From UPXZ01 sp018055865 (GTDB lineage: Bacteria > Bacteroidota > Bacteroidia > Bacteroidales > Paludibacteraceae), in the NCBI GenBank assembly GCA_964292695.1, contig CAXYWB010000001.1, positions 1-64,000 on the forward strand: a stretch of 64,000 bases of DNA, given 5' to 3'. Below, piece by piece: positions 36,307-44,719 of the stretch. The translations under genes were made by a program, and so were the position numbers. The notes under the pieces were generated by a model that made no database searches, was not told where the DNA came from, and saw nothing but the letters and a program-made list of their open reading frames with translations. Every line of letters begins with the position of its first letter. Position 1 is the stretch's first letter.

Positions 36307-37686
36307 TTAGTTTTCCATCAAATATCTTTTGAAAGTTTCAAAATTGGCAGTCATGGGTGTACTTTGTTTTGTTCCTTTCATAAACTCCTGTAATTTTTCT
36401 GGAATTTCCACTGGTTGTCCGATGATATTTTCTACTGTTTCCCTGAATTTGGCAGGATGAGCCGTTTCCAGAAAAATGCCGTTTTCATTGTTTTGAAGTT
36501 TCTCTTTGAGGGCAAGATAACCGCAGGCACCGTGTGGATCAGTGAGATAGTTGTTTTCTTTCAGGCAAAGCCGCATTCCATCCCCGATTTCTTCATCAGT
36601 ATAGCTCAAGCCGGTAATTTCGTGTGTAATAGCCGGATGAGAATGTCCGTACAAATCGAGCACTCGCACAAAATTGCTGGGATCGCCCACATCCATGGCA
36701 TTGGCAATGGTAGCCACTGAAGGTTTTGGAGTGTAAATGCCTGTTTTTAGGTATTGCAGAAAAATGTCGTTACGGTTGTTGGCCGCAATAAATCGCTTCA
36801 CGGGCAGTCCCATTCGTTTGGCAATCAGTCCGGCCGTGAGGTTACCAAAGTTGCCGCTCGGAACGCAAAACACGGTTTCAAGTTCTTCGGCCGAAAGTTT
36901 TGGCTGCATAGAGCGCAGTTGAGCAAAAGCGTAGAAATAATAAAATGCCTGAGGCAGAAACCTGGCTACGTTGATGGAATTGGCCGAAGTCAGACGCATT
37001 TTCCGGTTCAGTTCCTCGTCCAGAAAGGCAGATTTCACCAGTCGCTGGCAATCGTCGAAGGTTCCGTCCACTTCAATGGCTGTGATATTTTGCCCCAGGG
37101 TGGTAAACTGACTTTCCTGAATTTTGCTCACCAACCCTTTGGGGTAAAGCACAAACACACGGATGCCTTCCACACCCAGAAATCCGTTGGCCACGGCACT
37201 ACCAGTATCGCCCGAAGTGGCTACCAGCACATTTACTGGTTCCGTGTTTTGTTGTTTGCTGATGAAATAGGCCAGCATACGCGACATAAATCGTCCTCCC
37301 ACATCCTTGAAAGCCAGTGTAGGGCCGTGAAAAAGTTCGAGACTGTAAATACCGTCTTCCACTTCCACCAGTGGTGTATCAAAATTGAGCGTCTCGTACA
37401 CGATTTTTTTCAACTCTTCAGCTTCAATGTCTTCGCCAAAAAAGGCATCAGCTACTCTGTATGCTATTTCGGGGAAAGAAAGGGTACCTATGGTTTCGAA
37501 AAATTCATTCGGTAATCTTTCAATTTTTTCGGGCATAAACAATCCTTTGTCGTCGGCCAGACCTTTAATGACAGCTTCCTGAAGCGAAACTGTGAGTGAT
37601 GTGTTGTTGGTGCTGTAATACCGGCCCCCAACCCCTAAAGGGGAGTTTAGAGTGGCTTTATTTGTAGGTTTGTTCATATTTGACAT
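36307..37686 (-). CDS. thrC: Threonine synthase with a repeat-derived N-terminus
   Basis: A 459-residue PLP enzyme that converts O-phosphohomoserine to threonine. PLP lysine K127 lies in HGPTLAFKDVGG, and ATSGDTGSAVANGF is the phosphate-binding loop. The canonical protein begins at YYSTNNTSLTVSL (residue 23 here); the usual initiator Met at that point is missing and the frame instead continues through a GC-rich palindromic repeat that encodes NSPLGVGG, to ATG codons at 37686 and 37677. It is the last gene of a run apgM-methylase-thrC. The fold and function should be intact. Confidence 0.92.
   Translation of the reverse strand: MSNMNKPTNKATLNSPLGVGGRYYSTNNTSLTVSLQEAVIKGLADDKGLFMPEKIERLPNEFFETIGTLSFPEIAYRVADAFFGEDIEAEELKKIVYETLNFDTPLVEVEDGIYSLELFHGPTLAFKDVGGRFMSRMLAYFISKQQNTEPVNVLVATSGDTGSAVANGFLGVEGIRVFVLYPKGLVSKIQESQFTTLGQNITAIEVDGTFDDCQRLVKSAFLDEELNRKMRLTSANSINVARFLPQAFYYFYAFAQLRSMQPKLSAEELETVFCVPSGNFGNLTAGLIAKRMGLPVKRFIAANNRNDIFLQYLKTGIYTPKPSVATIANAMDVGDPSNFVRVLDLYGHSHPAITHEITGLSYTDEEIGDGMRLCLKENNYLTDPHGACGYLALKEKLQNNENGIFLETAHPAKFRETVENIIGQPVEIPEKLQEFMKGTKQSTPMTANFETFKRYLMEN
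37625..37645 (-). repeat. GC-rich palindromic repeat, copy A (inside the thrC start)
   Basis: The plus strand reads five C, AA, then the palindrome CCCCTAAAGGGG. It lies inside the first 22 codons of thrC. Same orientation as copy C. Confidence 0.8.
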
Positions 37687-37744
37687 TTTCTTTTATCATA
37701 AAAATTAAATGTAATAAATTCATTCGTGTCCTCATAACTGATAT

Positions 37745-37762
37745 CCCTTTAAGGGTTAGGGG
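37745..37762 (+). repeat. GC-rich palindromic repeat, copy B (at the methylase stop)
   Basis: CCCTTTAAGGGTTAGGGG abuts the stop codon of the DNA methyltransferase at 37763. Opposite orientation to copies A and C, and a few bases diverged from the others. Confidence 0.7.
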
Positions 37763-38881
37763 TCATTTCTCCATTAAAAACAAATACTCGCTGTGGGTAC
37801 CGTCACTGTTGATCCACTCGTTGGTCCAGCGCATATTGGCCATTACGTTTTTGGTGTAATCAATTTCCACGACTTTCAATAATGTACCGTTTTCTATCAT
37901 AGCCTGATGTAGTTCCTCTTTCGTGGCTCGTCCACCGGAACTGTAGGAAAGCAAGATGTACCTCGCTCTGGTTTCCTGAACTAACTTTTTCAACGACTGC
38001 ATTGCAATATAACGTCCGTTTTCATCTTTCCGGAATTCTTCAAATACTGATGTTGACTGTGTATCACGTGTATCATCACGTCGGTTAACCTTGCCGAAAA
38101 GAACGGGCTTATCGTTCTGAATTATAGAAGTCCAGATATGATAATAAGCCGAATATCGCACCCTGCTGGGGGGCATTTTTTCGTTATTCGACCCATAAGG
38201 CGGATCAAAATAGGCAAAATCGAATTCTTTTTTGGCTGTAGTATCAAAAATATCTCCACGAATAACTTCATTCTGACTTATTATAGGAAATCGTTTTGGC
38301 AATTTCAGCGTCAAATCTTTGTACGAACGTTCGGACCAATTGTTCAGATAAGCTGCGTAATGCCCCAATGTGTTATCCACTTTGTCCAGTGCGTATATCA
38401 AACTGGTCAAAATCACACATTTATCTTCCCAGGCTAAATCCAACCTTTCAATTTCCCGGCGGATGGTATCTAATTTCCGGGTGTTTTTAAGCTGAAATGG
38501 TTTCTTTTTTTCAGCCTGTTCGGCTCCGTAATTTTCTGTAAACCAGCCATCAACGCCATTTAAACTATTAAGATAATCGATAATTTCCCGATAAAATGCA
38601 TCCTCTTTTCCGGCTTTCAAATAACAAGTTCCAAAGACCTCACTCCACGCCGAAATGTCGTTGGCAGTGGTGTTGTAGCCCAGCTGTGCAAACGCCTGCG
38701 ATACTCTTGTGGTACCGCTGAAACCATCCAGAACATTCTTAATGCCGTCCAACTCACTTATAATCTGAACAATATACGGAATAATTTTCTTTTTCGAACC
38801 GGCGTATTTTATTCCCTCGGTTTTGCCCCCTAACCCCCTAAAGGGGGAATTTTCCATTACTATATTAGAGACAATGTTCAT
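37763..38881 (-). CDS. Orphan D12-class DNA adenine methyltransferase
   Basis: A 372-residue N6-adenine DNA methyltransferase of the D12/Dam class. The SAM motif is LDGFSGTTRVSQAF (about 51-64), and the catalytic motif IV is D226-P-P-Y in YFDPPYGSN. KYAGSKKKIIPYI near residue 25 is the usual family start. The first 20 residues include NSPFRGLGGK, encoded by repeat copy C, so the start may be the ATG at 38857 or 38881. No restriction endonuclease is adjacent, so it may be an orphan methylase or a transferred gene. It separates the threonine genes apgM and thrC. Confidence 0.88.
   Translation of the reverse strand: MNIVSNIVMENSPFRGLGGKTEGIKYAGSKKKIIPYIVQIISELDGIKNVLDGFSGTTRVSQAFAQLGYNTTANDISAWSEVFGTCYLKAGKEDAFYREIIDYLNSLNGVDGWFTENYGAEQAEKKKPFQLKNTRKLDTIRREIERLDLAWEDKCVILTSLIYALDKVDNTLGHYAAYLNNWSERSYKDLTLKLPKRFPIISQNEVIRGDIFDTTAKKEFDFAYFDPPYGSNNEKMPPSRVRYSAYYHIWTSIIQNDKPVLFGKVNRRDDTRDTQSTSVFEEFRKDENGRYIAMQSLKKLVQETRARYILLSYSSGGRATKEELHQAMIENGTLLKVVEIDYTKNVMANMRWTNEWINSDGTHSEYLFLMEK
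38826..38848 (-). repeat. GC-rich palindromic repeat, copy C (inside the methylase start)
   Basis: Five C, TAA, then CCCCCTAAAGGGGG on the plus strand. It encodes part of the first 20 residues of the methyltransferase. Confidence 0.85.
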
Positions 38882-38976
38882 AAATATAAAAATTGAAATT
38901 TCGTATTGCTGAATTTTGGAAAGTATTGATTACCACGTTCTAATATGATTATAAATTCTCACCGTTAGCACTTATT

Positions 38977-38997
38977 CCCCCTTTAGGGGGTAGGGGG
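38977..38997 (+). repeat. GC-rich palindromic repeat, copy D (at the apgM stop)
   Basis: CCCCCTTTAGGGGG followed by TAGGGGG. The minus-strand stop codon TAA of the apgM-like gene lies within it, so the last residues LPPTP are repeat-encoded. Inverted relative to copy C. Confidence 0.85.
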
Positions 38998-40203
38998 CAG
39001 TTTTATTACTTCCTCAATAAATTCGCTTCCTTTCAGCAAGCCGTAACTTCCCGCCTGACACGATGATTCATCGTACACTTCCACATTATCCGGCACATTA
39101 TCAGTACTAAAGATGATAAACGGTACAGGCGTATTTGTATGTGTGCGGATAGCGCAGGGTGTGGGGTGATCGGGCAGCAGGGCAATGGTAACAGGCTCAT
39201 TCCATGTCAGCAATTCTTCCAGAATAGGTTTTACGACGCGGCTGTCCAGGTATTCGATAGTTTTGATTTTCAGCCCAACATCGCCTTCGTGTCCGGCTTC
39301 ATCGCTCGCTTCGATGTGAAGGAACACAAAGTCGTCGGTCCTCAATGCTTCAATGGCAGCCCGGGCTTTTCCTTCGTAATTAGTTGTATAAAGTCCGGTA
39401 GCTCCCTCTACGTCTATATTTTTCAGACCGGCATACACGCCAATTCCCTTAATCAGGTCTACGGCAGAAATCACCGAACCACTTTTAAAAGGGTAAATAT
39501 CGGTCATTTTTTTCATCTGCGGCTTATTGCCCGGCGACCAGGGCCAAATGCTGTTGGCTTTTTCTTTACCCTGACTTGCCCGCTTTATGTTTACCGGATG
39601 ATTTTCGAGCAGTGCCTGAGATTTTAGTATCAATGCGTTCAGCAAAGCGGCTGTTGGTTCTGCTTCGGGGGTCAGCGCCTGTATCAACACTGACGTAAAC
39701 GGAGTGCCGGGCACATCGTGAGGCGGCGTGCATTTCAGGTGTTTATTTCCGTTTTTAAGCTTCAACAGATGGCGATAAGATACTCCCGAATAAAAACTTA
39801 CGGACTGATCTCCCAGCTTCTCTTGCAAAAAATCAATCAATTCTTCAGCTTCTTCGTTGCTGATATGACCTGCTGAGTGACTTTTGATAATGTCGTTTTC
39901 GATACATATCAAATTACAGCGCATGGCTATTTCGTCATCCGCAATTTCCACACCCATACTTGCAGCTTCGAGTACCCCTCTGCCTTCATACACCCGGGTT
40001 AAATCATAGCCGAGTACAGAAAGATTGGCAATTTCGCTTCCGGGTGCGAAACCGGCAGGAATAGTATCAAGCATTCCACAGCGTCCCATTCGGGCCAGTT
40101 TGTCGATGTGTGGTGTCTCTGCAGCTTGTAGTGGTGTTTTGTTGCCGATTGATGCTATAGGCTCGTCGGCCATACCGTCACCGAGAATAATAATGTATTT
40201 CAT
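38983..40203 (-). CDS. ApgM-like phosphotransfer enzyme, probable homoserine kinase
   Basis: A 406-residue protein of the alkaline phosphatase/cofactor-independent phosphoglycerate mutase superfamily. The metal site starts with IILGDGMADEP, the catalytic Ser is in FAPGSEIANLSVLGYD, and later metal ligands lie in HIEASDEAGHEGD and LPDHPTPC. Homologues in Bacteroides next to thrC act as homoserine kinases, making the substrate of threonine synthase; I recall this from genetic work on Bacteroides thetaiotaomicron. thrC is only one gene away here and no other thrB is in view, which supports that role over glycolysis. The C-terminal LPPTP comes from repeat copy D. Confidence 0.85.
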   Translation of the reverse strand: MKYIIILGDGMADEPIASIGNKTPLQAAETPHIDKLARMGRCGMLDTIPAGFAPGSEIANLSVLGYDLTRVYEGRGVLEAASMGVEIADDEIAMRCNLICIENDIIKSHSAGHISNEEAEELIDFLQEKLGDQSVSFYSGVSYRHLLKLKNGNKHLKCTPPHDVPGTPFTSVLIQALTPEAEPTAALLNALILKSQALLENHPVNIKRASQGKEKANSIWPWSPGNKPQMKKMTDIYPFKSGSVISAVDLIKGIGVYAGLKNIDVEGATGLYTTNYEGKARAAIEALRTDDFVFLHIEASDEAGHEGDVGLKIKTIEYLDSRVVKPILEELLTWNEPVTIALLPDHPTPCAIRTHTNTPVPFIIFSTDNVPDNVEVYDESSCQAGSYGLLKGSEFIEEVIKLPPTP

Positions 40204-40215
40204 ATTTGAAAGCTA

Positions 40216-40239
40216 CCTAAATTCCCAGGAGGGACTTTA
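40216..40239. repeat. Degenerate palindromic repeat upstream of the apgM-like gene
   Basis: CTAAATTCCC and GGGACTTTAG flank four bases, an imperfect inverted repeat that resembles a decayed or related version of copies A-D, 12 bases before the start codon. Confidence 0.5.
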
Positions 40240-40315
40240 GTTGCATTATTTGTAAGTTTAAATTTTCAACTAAATAACCGGTGAAATCCTCTCCCGATAT
40301 GAAAGACAGGAGAGG

Positions 40316-41341
40316 CTATAAAAATTCGGCATACAAAGGCAACGCCTCTTCGAATTTTTTTACGGATTCATCCAGTGAGGTAAAGCTTTCGCCGCCCGAA
40401 GCATTCAGGTGACCGCCTCCTCCGAAAATTTCCGCAGAAAATTTATTGGTTGGAAAACTTCCCTGTGATCGTAGTGAAACCTTTATTTTGTCCGGATCTT
40501 CGCGCATGAATACCGAAAAGTTGATACCTTCAATAGATAATGGAATATTTACAAATCCTTCTGCATCACCATTGTCGTAGTTAAATTCATGCAATTCACG
40601 TTGGGTCAGCGTAATGAGTGCAGCCTGATATTCAGGATAGATTTTCATTTTTTTGTACAGGCAATAGCCCATCAGCCGCATTCGGTCGGCCGAAAACGTA
40701 TTGTACACCCGGCGGTAAATGTCATCCTTGTCTACACCCAGTTTTATCAATTCATAAATAATCGAATAAATTTCTTCGTGGTTGGAGTTGTAGGTAAATC
40801 CACCTGTATCGGTCATCATGCCCACATAAATGCATTCGGCGCAACCCAGATTGATGTCCGAAAAATGTCCCATCCGGCAGATAGCCCTGAAAATAAGCTC
40901 GCTTGTAGATGAAACCTGCGGATATGAAATGATTACATTTGCGAAATCGGGATTTGGATTCAGGTGGTGATCAATCAGTATTTTATGTGCTTTGGCACTC
41001 AAAACTTTTTCAGCCATCAGTGCCAACCGGTTGGGTGTGTTGAAATCAACAGCCAAAATCAGATCGGCTTCGTCAATTACTTTGTCGGATTCTACTTTTT
41101 TATCGGTGTAAACGAGCACTTTATCTGCTCCGGGCATCCACATCAGGAAGTTTGGTGGCGGCGAGGGCACAATCACCCTCGGCTCTTTTTCGATAGTCAT
41201 CAGAAAATGCCACATGCCCAGAGCTGAGCCCATTGCATCGCCGTCGGGCCCAACGTGGGTAACCAATACGATTTTTTCGGCATTTTCTATTTCTCTTTTT
41301 AACTTATGAATCAGCTCTTCGGCTATAACTTTAGAAATCAT
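40316..41341 (-). CDS. nrnA: DHH-family phosphoesterase, NrnA-like
   Basis: A 341-residue protein starting at the ATG 41341 that follows a good promoter box. DHH motifs are clear: THVGPDGDAMGSALG, LAVDFNTPNR, LIDHHLNPNPDF and DTGGFTYNSNHEE, with the DHHA1 substrate domain at the end (FGGGGHLNASGG). NrnA enzymes degrade very short RNA (nanoRNA) and 3'-phosphoadenosine phosphate. The frame's upstream codons (13 residues) are unlike the family and were left out. Confidence 0.88.
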   Translation of the reverse strand: MISKVIAEELIHKLKREIENAEKIVLVTHVGPDGDAMGSALGMWHFLMTIEKEPRVIVPSPPPNFLMWMPGADKVLVYTDKKVESDKVIDEADLILAVDFNTPNRLALMAEKVLSAKAHKILIDHHLNPNPDFANVIISYPQVSSTSELIFRAICRMGHFSDINLGCAECIYVGMMTDTGGFTYNSNHEEIYSIIYELIKLGVDKDDIYRRVYNTFSADRMRLMGYCLYKKMKIYPEYQAALITLTQRELHEFNYDNGDAEGFVNIPLSIEGINFSVFMREDPDKIKVSLRSQGSFPTNKFSAEIFGGGGHLNASGGESFTSLDESVKKFEEALPLYAEFL

Positions 41342-41368
41342 TTTCCACGTTTTTAAGTATTTAATCTG

Positions 41369-41376
41369 CAAAAGTA
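41369..41376 (-). promoter_or_regulatory. Promoter -7 box for the nrnA gene
   Basis: The minus strand reads TACTTTTG 28-35 bases before the ATG at 41341. Confidence 0.6.
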
Positions 41377-41424
41377 ACAAAAAAACGTTGACTTTGATTA
41401 TGATATTGTTATGGGGTGTTTTTT

Positions 41425-43485
41425 TTAACGTACCAAATCGGTCATGTAAGCTCCTTTTTCGGCCACGGAATAAAAATTTATTTGTTGAGCATTACAAACT
41501 TCTCTGACGTGGTTGGTGTACCACATCGAAATGCTTTTATCCACTATCACATTTTCAGGCCGGATGCAGGTCAGAAGTTGCTCCATCCTGGGTTTCAGTT
41601 TGTTGGTAATAATAAGGTAGTCAACTGATATGGGATTTGTGGTGGTTTTGAACTTAAAAGAATCATCTTTCAAAATTAAAATTCGTTTTCCTTTAAAGTG
41701 AGCAAAACCATCTTCGAACCATGCGGATAATTCAGCCTGTTGAGGATTATGCAGCAATGAGGCGCGCCAGTATGCATTCCCCACATTTACAGCTCTCTTT
41801 TCGTCTAAGGTATAAATGTAATTATTCTTTCCGTCAATAAAATTGATAACTGGGTTTCGTGAATCGGAAAATACAATTAGTTGTGCCCGATTTAGGCTCT
41901 CATATTGCCGGAAAGCCTGATTTACCGAAAAAATCAAAATCAATCCCAAGCCAACAGCCAGTGTTGAGAATTTTTTATTAAAAGCAAAAACTGTAAGTAC
42001 AAGAATGACTGCTACGAGCATAGCCAGTTGTACAGAAGTAATACTGATGACAGAGACAGATCCCGGAAAACCGGCAATCACACCCAGTGAATAATTCATC
42101 GACCAAATGCTCCATTTAAGTACGAAAGCTACTCCTGAAGCTATTATTGGAACGAAAGAAACAAACAGCAAAAGTATGGATAAATAAATTATTCCGGTAG
42201 AAAGCGGAATAGCTGCGTAATTGGTGAGTAGAAAATAATTTGGGAATTGGCTGAAATAGTAAATAGCTATTGGGGCTGTGCCAAGCTGAGCCGCTAAAGA
42301 AACTGCTGTTAAATTCCACATCCACTTTACGGGTTTGGATAAAGGGGTGTAAAGTCGCGAAATGGATTTTTGGAAAGCAACGATACTCAAAACAGCTGAA
42401 TAGCTAAGTTGAAAACCGATGTCGAACAAAAGGTTCGGGCTTATAAGTAAGAGTAAAAAGGCCGAAGCGATTACTGTATTGTATATTTGCGGCTTTCGTT
42501 TTGCAAAAGTGGCTGCTGAAACAATAGTCAGCATCACCGAAGCTCTGAGCACTGCAGGTGAAAGTCCGGTAATAATGGCATATACCCAGATAAATAAGAT
42601 TGAAATGAAACTTCTCAGCATCATTTGCCTGGTGTTATTCTTCAAAAAACCAAGCAAAAAGTAAATGGCTCCATACACTATTGCCACATGCAACCCGCTG
42701 ACAGAAAGGATATGTACTGCTCCGGTATGGCTGTAAAGTTTGTAAACATCGGCTTCCAAACTGTCGGTGTAACCAAGTGTCAAAGCTGCTAAAACGCCAA
42801 ATTCCGTACCGGTGATTTTGTATTTTTTGTAAATTTCCAGCAGATAATTCCTGCATTGATTGGCAAACCGTTTTATCAAAAACGATTTATTTTGTCCGGT
42901 TTTTTTCCACTTATCGCTTGTCAGATACGTTGTGGCACCAATGCCTTGTCTTTTTAAGTAAGCTGAATAATCAAAACCCATCGGATTTTGAACTCCGTCG
43001 GGACTTTTGAATTCGGCTTCAATCATCAGGCGGTCGCCCATCAACAAATTGGGTGGCATGCTGTCTTTTTGGAGATAAATAATGGCCTTTCCATTGACTT
43101 TGGCAGTTGGAAGTGAGTCGTATCGCTGAAGCAATTTTACACGGAAGGAATGCGAACGCTCTTTTTCAACAGGAGCACTGATGAGTTCTACTTCGTAGAT
43201 GGCACGATGATTCAGTTCTGTAAACTGATTTTTCTGATCGAACAACCGACAAATCGTGTATCCGATAGCAATTAAAAAAATCATCGTTCCCAATCCGAAA
43301 ATCCAGCGAAAACGGTATTGAAGTTCTGGTTTTCGGACTATGAAAGTAAAACTGATTAAGACGAACGAAACCCCCATCAAAACCATTAACCAAAAAGAAG
43401 GGATCCTGATGTACTGATACAGCAAAATTCCGGACATGAGCGGAAGCAACAGCCTGAAAAAAGGGGTGCGTTGCAGTAGATTCAT
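41425..43485 (-). CDS. comEC: ComEC/Rec2 family DNA uptake protein
   Basis: A 686-residue membrane protein. It has three N-terminal membrane helices, an OB-like domain (about 105-215), then the competence core helices (about 225-525) with LLALTLGYTDSL-like and HILSVSGLHVAIVYG motifs, the hallmark of ComEC. The C-terminal ~130 residues are soluble; the full metallo-hydrolase domain of longer homologues is absent or reduced. It forms the inner membrane channel for single-stranded DNA. It follows rpe with 15 bases between. Confidence 0.88.
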   Translation of the reverse strand: MNLLQRTPFFRLLLPLMSGILLYQYIRIPSFWLMVLMGVSFVLISFTFIVRKPELQYRFRWIFGLGTMIFLIAIGYTICRLFDQKNQFTELNHRAIYEVELISAPVEKERSHSFRVKLLQRYDSLPTAKVNGKAIIYLQKDSMPPNLLMGDRLMIEAEFKSPDGVQNPMGFDYSAYLKRQGIGATTYLTSDKWKKTGQNKSFLIKRFANQCRNYLLEIYKKYKITGTEFGVLAALTLGYTDSLEADVYKLYSHTGAVHILSVSGLHVAIVYGAIYFLLGFLKNNTRQMMLRSFISILFIWVYAIITGLSPAVLRASVMLTIVSAATFAKRKPQIYNTVIASAFLLLLISPNLLFDIGFQLSYSAVLSIVAFQKSISRLYTPLSKPVKWMWNLTAVSLAAQLGTAPIAIYYFSQFPNYFLLTNYAAIPLSTGIIYLSILLLFVSFVPIIASGVAFVLKWSIWSMNYSLGVIAGFPGSVSVISITSVQLAMLVAVILVLTVFAFNKKFSTLAVGLGLILIFSVNQAFRQYESLNRAQLIVFSDSRNPVINFIDGKNNYIYTLDEKRAVNVGNAYWRASLLHNPQQAELSAWFEDGFAHFKGKRILILKDDSFKFKTTTNPISVDYLIITNKLKPRMEQLLTCIRPENVIVDKSISMWYTNHVREVCNAQQINFYSVAEKGAYMTDLVR

Positions 43486-43500
43486 CGTTTCCTTTTTGGC

Positions 43501-44148
43501 CTAAAGAAGCATTTGATGAATAGTGAGAATTGGGTCGGGAGAGTGAAAAACAGCACTGCCAGCAACCAGTACATTCACACCTGCTTCAAAAAGACCGGGA
43601 GCATTCTCCGTATTGACTCCTCCGTCCACTTCAATCAGGCAATCGGGATTTTCGTCGGCTATGATTTGTTTCAGTTCTTCTATTCGCAGGTAAGTTTCTT
43701 CCCTGAACTTTTGTCCGCCATATCCGGCAAATACTGACATGAGCAGTACCATATCTACCTGTCCCACAAGTCCGTACAGACTATTTACCGGAACATCCGG
43801 ATTGATGGTGATGCCGGTTTTTACACCCAGTTCGCGGATAGCTCTGAGTGTGTCAAACGGATTTTTCAGTGTTTCCAGATGTACAGTCAGAATGTCGGCT
43901 CCTGCTTTCACAAATCGTTCCATGTACTTTTCCGGTTCAACAATCATCAAATGCACGTCCAGTGGCTTTTTGCAATATTTTTTCACAGCTTCCAATACCG
44001 GAAAACCGAATGAAATGTTGGGTACAAAAACCCCGTCCATCACATCTATGTGGAGCCATTCGGCTTCGCTTTGGTTTATCATTTCACAGTCAGCCTGCAG
44101 ATTGCCGAAATTGGCGGAGAGCAGCGAAGGGGAGATTATCCTGGTCAT
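43501..44148 (-). CDS. rpe: Ribulose-phosphate 3-epimerase
   Basis: A 215-residue TIM-barrel enzyme that interconverts ribulose- and xylulose-5-phosphate. Landmarks are SPSLLSANFGNLQ, HIDVMDGVFVPNISFG, DVHLMIVEPEKY and EVDGGVNTENAP with the metal-binding His and Asp residues. It heads the rpe-comEC pair. Confidence 0.95.
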   Translation of the reverse strand: MTRIISPSLLSANFGNLQADCEMINQSEAEWLHIDVMDGVFVPNISFGFPVLEAVKKYCKKPLDVHLMIVEPEKYMERFVKAGADILTVHLETLKNPFDTLRAIRELGVKTGITINPDVPVNSLYGLVGQVDMVLLMSVFAGYGGQKFREETYLRIEELKQIIADENPDCLIEVDGGVNTENAPGLFEAGVNVLVAGSAVFHSPDPILTIHQMLL

Positions 44149-44224
44149 AATGTTTCAAGTTTGATATACAAACTTACATTAATTTTTTGAGAAAAATCTA
44201 AATCAGGATAAAAAATTCTTTTTT

Positions 44225-44368
44225 TCAGATACTCAATCTCAGACTTACATAGATGTTTCTTCCGGGTGCATTTATACCGGATGCAAATGGTCGGTATTTG
44301 GTATCAAGCATATTGTTAATCCCGGTTTGGATAGTAAGTATGCTGAGCGGGCTATATCCGAGGCGTAA
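44225..44368 (-). pseudogene. 3' remnant of a TonB-dependent receptor gene
   Basis: In one minus-strand frame, 47 codons ending in TGA at 44225 read LRLGYSPLSILTIQTGINNM, then LDTKYRPFASGINAPGRNIY and VSLRLSI. This is the normal C-terminal end of TonB-dependent outer membrane receptors, with the NNMLDTKY strand, the APGRN turn and a final hydrophobic strand. No receptor sequence lies upstream: the frame reaches a stop codon at 44402 after a few unrelated A/T-rich codons. It is therefore a gene fossil left by deletion or insertion. Confidence 0.8.
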
Positions 44369-44507
44369 GTTTAGAAACTGTTTAAAAAACCAGATTTTAA
44401 TCTATTTTTTAAAACATTTTCTAATATTCAAATGCCTTTTCTTTGATTTAGACGAGAATAATAGCAACTCCATATTAAAAATACGGCTGAATAAGGGATA
44501 TAAAATA

Positions 44508-44536
44508 AGAAGAGAGTGACGTCATCACTCTCTTCT
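44508..44536 (-). terminator. Hairpin terminator after the 58-residue ORF
   Basis: AGAAGAGAGTGA and TCACTCTCTTCT make a perfect 12-bp stem with a 5-base loop, starting just after the small gene's stop codon. The minus strand continues TTATTTTATA. Confidence 0.75.
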
Positions 44537-44540
44537 ACTG

Positions 44541-44717
44541 CTAATTCAAGAAATAATCGATAAATTCATCTTTCGAGACTTTTTCAACTCTGTAAGATGC
44601 TGCATACTGCAGGATCTTGTTTAAGGTAGTTTCGCTTGGTTCCATTTTCGGTACAGTCGGAACTTCCTGATAGTGTGTAGTTTGAGTTGAAGTGACAGGG
44701 GTAAAATCTTTTTGCAT
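44541..44717 (-). CDS. Small protein downstream of an ECF sigma gene
   Basis: A 58-residue frame beginning MQKDFTPVTSTQTTHYQEVP. The first half is Thr/Pro-rich and looks disordered; the second half (TLNKILQYAASYRVEKVSKD, then EFIDYFLN) looks like one or two helices with a hydrophobic face. I do not recognise a named family, although short proteins with a similar LNKILQYA helix occur in Bacteroidota. It lies 64 bases downstream of the sigma gene on the same strand, is followed by a strong hairpin, and has a hairpin right before its start codon. These boundaries support a real gene. Confidence 0.6.
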   Translation of the reverse strand: MQKDFTPVTSTQTTHYQEVPTVPKMEPSETTLNKILQYAASYRVEKVSKDEFIDYFLN

Positions 44718-44719
44718 AG

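Noticed and set aside
36754..37515. Open frame of 253 codons on the plus strand
   Set aside because: It lies wholly opposite the clear threonine synthase gene and its protein has no recognisable motif.
37763..38881. Restriction-modification system or prophage island
   Set aside because: There is only a methyltransferase; neighbours on both sides are metabolic genes and no restriction, integrase or phage genes are present.
36300..41000. Palindromic repeats considered as a CRISPR array
   Set aside because: Copies are few, unevenly spaced by about 100 to 1100 bases, inverted relative to each other and lie at gene ends; no cas gene is present.
44253..44519. Open frame of 88 codons on the plus strand
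   Set aside because: Its first half is antisense to the TonB receptor fragment and its second half is low-complexity A/T-rich coding for Leu, Phe and Lys.
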